Assembly: GCA_036339995.1 (NCBI GenBank)
Contig: JAYYZW010000121.1
Coordinates: forward strand, 1-9,206
Length of the DNA stretch: 9,206 bases
Source of the DNA: JAYYZW01 sp036339995
GTDB lineage: Bacteria; Pseudomonadota; Gammaproteobacteria; Ga0077536
Direction of reading: 5' to 3'
The notes under the pieces were generated by a model. That model had not been told where the DNA came from. It ran no database searches and worked only from the letters and a program-made list of their open reading frames with translations. This document shows positions 6,285 through 9,206 of this stretch, piece after piece. A program made the position numbers and the translations under genes. Every line of letters begins with the position of its first letter. The first letter of the stretch is position 1.

Positions 6285-7268
6285 GTGATCGCACGCACTC
6301 CTGTCATTTTGCTTATGGGATTTCTCGGCAGCGGCAAGACCACCTTGCTGTCCAATGCGCTGAGCCATCCTAAATTCGCCAATACCGCCGTCGTAATCAA
6401 CGAATTCGGTGCAATCAGCATCGACCATCTGGTCGTCGCGGATCTCGCCGAGAACATCGTCGAACTCCGCGGCGGATGTCTGTGCTGTACGATTCGTGGT
6501 GATCTCGCGCTGACTCTGCGCGATCTTCACCAGAAGCGGTATCTCGAAGATATTCCGGCTTTCGAGCGCGTCGTCGTAGAGACGACCGGTGTCGCCGACC
6601 CGATTCCTCTGGTTCATACATTGATGGCAAATCCGCCGCTGCAACAAGCCTATTATCTGGATGCCGTCGTCTGCATGGTCGACGGCGAACACGGGAAACG
6701 AACCCTCGCCGAGCACGAGACTGCTGTCGATCAGGTGGCGATGGCGGACATACTTCTGGTGAGCAAGGTCGATGTAGTCGAGCGTGCGGCTCTCGGTGAA
6801 CTTTTCACGGATCTGAGGGCACTCAATTCAAGTGCGGAGATCATCGAAGCCGCGCATGGCGGCATCGATCCGGCGCGGCTGTTCGATCGTTCTCTTTTCC
6901 AGCCCGACGATCGTGCCGACAATATTGGCCACTGGCTTGCTGCAGTGCATGATCATCACGATCACGCCGCGCATTACACCTCGCACCTCATTTGTCGCGA
7001 CGGGCCCTTAAGCCTTGCCGGTACCGGCGTGTTTCTCAACCGGGTGGTGAACGAGATGGCAGAAAATATGCTCCGGATCAAGGGCTTGGTCGGTTTTCGC
7101 GAAAAGAAAGGGCGACCGGCGCTGATTCACGCCGTGCAGAACAAATTCTACCCGCTAGAATGGCTCGACGATTGGCCCGACGATGAGCGCTCGAGTCGCA
7201 TCGTTTTCATCGGGCGCAATGTCGATCCGGTTCGTATCGATGAATTGTTTGAATCGCTTTGTGTCTAA
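6285..7268 (+). CDS. COG0523 / CobW-family GTPase, putative metal chaperone
   Basis: A 327-residue cytoplasmic P-loop GTPase. The N-terminal domain has Walker A GFLGSGKTT (residues 12-20), INEFG (39-43), the family metal-binding CxCC within GGCLCCTIRGDL (Cys65, Cys67, Cys68), ETTG (99-102) as switch II/Walker B region, and SKVD (160-163) as the NKxD-type guanine motif. A His-rich stretch HDHHDHAAH (222-230) and the CobW C-terminal domain (GLVGFREKKGRPALIHAVQNKFYP) follow. Family members deliver Zn, Co or other metals to client proteins using GTP. The metal and client here cannot be told from sequence. GTG at 6285 is the only possible start, because a TGA in frame lies at 6276-6278 and the next ATG is inside the P-loop strand. 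No ribosome site is visible before it, and the REP-like palindrome ends 21 bases upstream. It precedes the DUF1329 gene by 43 bases and may be co-transcribed with it. Confidence 0.93.
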   Translation: MIARTPVILLMGFLGSGKTTLLSNALSHPKFANTAVVINEFGAISIDHLVVADLAENIVELRGGCLCCTIRGDLALTLRDLHQKRYLEDIPAFERVVVETTGVADPIPLVHTLMANPPLQQAYYLDAVVCMVDGEHGKRTLAEHETAVDQVAMADILLVSKVDVVERAALGELFTDLRALNSSAEIIEAAHGGIDPARLFDRSLFQPDDRADNIGHWLAAVHDHHDHAAHYTSHLICRDGPLSLAGTGVFLNRVVNEMAENMLRIKGLVGFREKKGRPALIHAVQNKFYPLEWLDDWPDDERSSRIVFIGRNVDPVRIDELFESLCV

Positions 7269-7295
7269 AAGACGAGCGGCCAAAACCGGAAATTG

Positions 7296-7302
7296 AAGGG
7301 AG
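7296..7302 (+). promoter_or_regulatory. Strong ribosome binding site for the DUF1329 gene
   Basis: AAGGGAG lies 9 bases before the ATG at 7312. It is the best Shine-Dalgarno match seen in the window. It fixes the start that leaves the complete twin-arginine signal, and contrasts with the preceding GTPase gene, which has none. Confidence 0.75.
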
Positions 7303-7311
7303 AAGCCGGCG

Positions 7312-8691
7312 ATGCGCATCAAAAAATATACGGTAGATTACAGTCGACGACGTTTTATAGAGCAGACGGCGGCGGGTTTTTTGGGAGCCGGGGTGTTGAT
7401 GCCCGTATGGACGGCTTTGGCGGAGAACGGTGATTTCAGTGCCGCCTATCCGGATGAGCTTCTTTCGATCGAGGAGTACACGAAGGGTAAGCTCAAACCG
7501 GGCGACGTGATCGACGCCGACAACGTCGATCTGGTTCAGGATCTCTTAGACCCTATCAAATACATGCAGATCAAGCAGATGGGCCGCAAGCTCGGGCTGG
7601 TCAAGACGACGACCGATATGGCCAAGCTGAGCCCGATCGAATACACGGAAGCCACGCTCCGGCACAAGGGCATGGCGAAATTCGATGCCACCGGAAACGT
7701 AGTCGTCGGCGACGGCAAGCCCTGGGTCGGCGGTAACCCGTTTCCGGAACCCACTAATGGGCTCGAGATCTTCGCCGGTATCACCCTGACCTGGGGGCGT
7801 CACGACGTGTCGTTCTACCCGGTCAAGACCTACGAAATGGATACCAATGGCAAGGTCGCCTACCGCTACGAACTCGTTTGGTGTGAATTCGCGCCGGTTG
7901 GCCGCATTTCGGTCGAGCCCATGCCTTACTGGCTCGGGCACGAGGACAAGCTGCGCTATCAATCCATCTTGTTTACCATTCCTCAGGACTACAAGGGCAC
8001 CGCGTTCCTCAATACCTGGTACTACGATCAGCGTAGATTTCCCGAGCTGCTGGGCTACCTTCCGCAATTCAAGCGGGTAAGAACTTTTCCGGCAAGCCAG
8101 CGGTTTGAACCGCTGCTGCCGGGGTCCAGCCTCTATTTTTCAGATGCGTGGGCCGCGGGCGACCCCTTTCTCACCTGGGGCAACTTCAAGATCATCGCGC
8201 GCGGACCGTACCTGTCAGGGCTGACGGAGAACTGGTTCTCGGATGACGAGAATTGGGAAGGCACGACGCACGGCGGTCCGCTCGGCACCACGTTCTGGGA
8301 TACGAACGTTGAGTTGATACCTGAGGCCATCGTAGTGGAAGCGGAACCCACCTCCTACCCGCGTGCCCCGATCAGCAAAAAGCGGGTCTGGTTCGATGCG
8401 AGAACCGGTTTGCCGATGAACATGGTGACCTACGATCGGAACGGCGAGGTCTTTAAGTCCTTCGATGGCGCTTTTTCTCTCTACGACAGCGGCGGAAAGC
8501 AGGTCATGGACGGCGCCAATCCCTACTGGTCCTGGTGTCACGTACACGCGCACAATGTTCAGTCCAACCGGATGTCGCGGCTGAACCAGGTCAAGAAGAT
8601 CACGGGTGGATGGGAAATGTTCGTCAACCGCGGCCTCGAGGTCTACGACCAGTTCCTGACCAGGGCATCACTGCGAAGGCTCGGCACCTGA
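7312..8691 (+). CDS. DUF1329 family exported protein with a Tat signal
   Basis: A 459-residue protein of normal length for DUF1329. The N-terminus has a twin-arginine motif SRRRFI (residues 11-16), a hydrophobic segment QTAAGFLGAGVLMPVW, and a likely cleavage site after ALA (35-37), so it should be exported folded. The mature part has the family's hallmarks: LKPGDVIDADNVDLVQDLLDP near the start, GGNPFPEPTNGLEI near residue 145, many Trp/Tyr-rich strands, and KKRVWFDARTGLPMNMVTYDRNGEVFKSF near the C-terminus, which resembles the lipoprotein-carrier (LolA/LolB-like) fold. DUF1329 proteins are usually found with DUF1302 barrels and often RND-type transporters, in settings linked to hydrophobic compounds. 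No RND gene is seen here. A role in periplasmic carriage of a lipid-like substrate is plausible but unproven. The gene ends 11 bases before the convergent uup stop. Confidence 0.87.
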   Translation: MRIKKYTVDYSRRRFIEQTAAGFLGAGVLMPVWTALAENGDFSAAYPDELLSIEEYTKGKLKPGDVIDADNVDLVQDLLDPIKYMQIKQMGRKLGLVKTTTDMAKLSPIEYTEATLRHKGMAKFDATGNVVVGDGKPWVGGNPFPEPTNGLEIFAGITLTWGRHDVSFYPVKTYEMDTNGKVAYRYELVWCEFAPVGRISVEPMPYWLGHEDKLRYQSILFTIPQDYKGTAFLNTWYYDQRRFPELLGYLPQFKRVRTFPASQRFEPLLPGSSLYFSDAWAAGDPFLTWGNFKIIARGPYLSGLTENWFSDDENWEGTTHGGPLGTTFWDTNVELIPEAIVVEAEPTSYPRAPISKKRVWFDARTGLPMNMVTYDRNGEVFKSFDGAFSLYDSGGKQVMDGANPYWSWCHVHAHNVQSNRMSRLNQVKKITGGWEMFVNRGLEVYDQFLTRASLRRLGT

Positions 8692-8702
8692 CCCCTCTGC
8701 GG

Positions 8703-9206
8703 CTAACCTTGCAGTAGCTTTTCGTGCAAGTCCTCTAGCTCACCCCAGCGCGCCACCGCTTTTTCGAGTTCGCGGCGCCGTTGTCCGATCGCTTCGAGCA
8801 TCGGGGAAACGGCGTCGTATTCCTGCGTATAGAATTCGGGCGCGGCGGCCTCAGCTTCCAGATTACTTATTTCTCGTTCGATCGATTCGATCCGATCCGG
8901 CAGGCCGTCGAGCTCTTGCTGCAGTTTGTAACTGAGTTTGGTCGCTCGGCGAGCGGAGCCGCCGGATTGGCGGGGCCCCGTATCTTGGGATCTTTTAGCG
9001 ACTGCGGCGGGGACATCGGTGGCCGCGAGCAGGCGGCCTTGCCGCCGCCAATCCGAATATCCGCCAGCATATCGAATCAAGCTGCCGGAAGATTCGAATA
9101 CCAGTGTACTCGTGACGATATTGTCCAGAAACGCGCGGTCGTGACTGACGATAATGATCGTGCCCTCGTACTCCGCGAGCTGGGCTTCCAAAACCTCAAG
9201 CGTTTC
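8703..9206 (-). CDS. uup: ABC-F ATPase Uup, C-terminal part (start beyond window)
   Basis: The minus-strand frame is open from the window edge (9206) to the stop at 8703-8705, giving the last 167 residues. It begins ETLEVLEAQLAEYEGTIIIVSHDRAFLDNIVTSTLVFE, which is the D-loop exit and H-switch region of the second nucleotide-binding domain: SHDRAFLDN with the switch histidine is typical of ABC-F proteins, and VVTSTxVFE-type wording is typical of Uup. A basic linker follows. The C-terminal ~95 residues (KLSYKLQQELDGLPDRIESIEREISNLE ... RRRELEKAVARWGELE) form the antiparallel coiled coil that marks Uup and gives it DNA binding. Uup is cytoplasmic, affects precise excision of transposons and interacts with ribosome-related processes. 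Its frame extends past the window, so the TTG at 9191 is an internal leucine. It is convergent with the DUF1329 gene and probably unrelated to the other genes here. Confidence 0.88.
   Translation of the reverse strand, partial: ETLEVLEAQLAEYEGTIIIVSHDRAFLDNIVTSTLVFESSGSLIRYAGGYSDWRRQGRLLAATDVPAAVAKRSQDTGPRQSGGSARRATKLSYKLQQELDGLPDRIESIEREISNLEAEAAAPEFYTQEYDAVSPMLEAIGQRRRELEKAVARWGELEDLHEKLLQG

Noticed and set aside
6231..6716. 161-residue minus-strand open frame over the GTPase gene
   Set aside because: It is antisense to the P-loop and CxCC motifs of a well-supported COG0523 gene and has no recognisable domain.

Overview
The window reads as a GC-rich proteobacterial chromosome segment. A gammaproteobacterium is the best guess, based on an Uup-type ABC-F ATPase, a DUF1329 family protein, a probable DUF1302-like outer-membrane barrel, and an ExbB/ExbD motor. 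No rRNA, tRNA, CRISPR array or complete insertion sequence was seen. Most of the window is coding, and no gene-free stretch exceeds about 130 bases.

Layout. (1) Bases 2-1033 hold the C-terminal 343 residues of an outer-membrane beta-barrel protein, closed by a strong intrinsic terminator (1059-1088). (2) Bases 1165-6210 look like one transcription unit of five tightly spaced plus-strand genes: an ExbB/TolQ proton-channel protein, an ExbD with the canonical membrane aspartate, a second ExbD in which that aspartate is asparagine, a TonB-like membrane anchor fused through a proline-rich linker to a von Willebrand factor A (vWA) domain, and a large periplasmic TPR-like solenoid protein. The start of the solenoid gene is overrun by an AT-rich imperfect palindrome of repeat type. 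(3) Bases 6216-6263 form a near-perfect 20-bp inverted repeat that looks like a REP-type element. (4) Bases 6285-7268 encode a COG0523 (CobW-like) metal-chaperone GTPase, and 7312-8691 encode a Tat-signal DUF1329 protein. (5) Bases 8703-9206, on the minus strand and convergent, hold the C-terminal end of Uup.

How the genes may work together. ExbB-ExbD complexes normally turn the proton gradient into movement of a TonB-type protein. Here the TonB-type protein keeps the SxxxH motif in its membrane helix and a Pro/Glu-rich linker, but it ends in a MIDAS-bearing vWA domain instead of the TonB C-terminal domain. The neighbouring solenoid protein is a natural candidate partner or scaffold in the periplasm. 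The flanking barrel and DUF1329 protein belong to, or resemble, families that often occur together in envelope transport of hydrophobic compounds. The most interesting reading is therefore a proton-driven vWA machine of the cell envelope with two unlike ExbD subunits. I do not recall a characterised example. Its function and any link to the flanking genes are inference.
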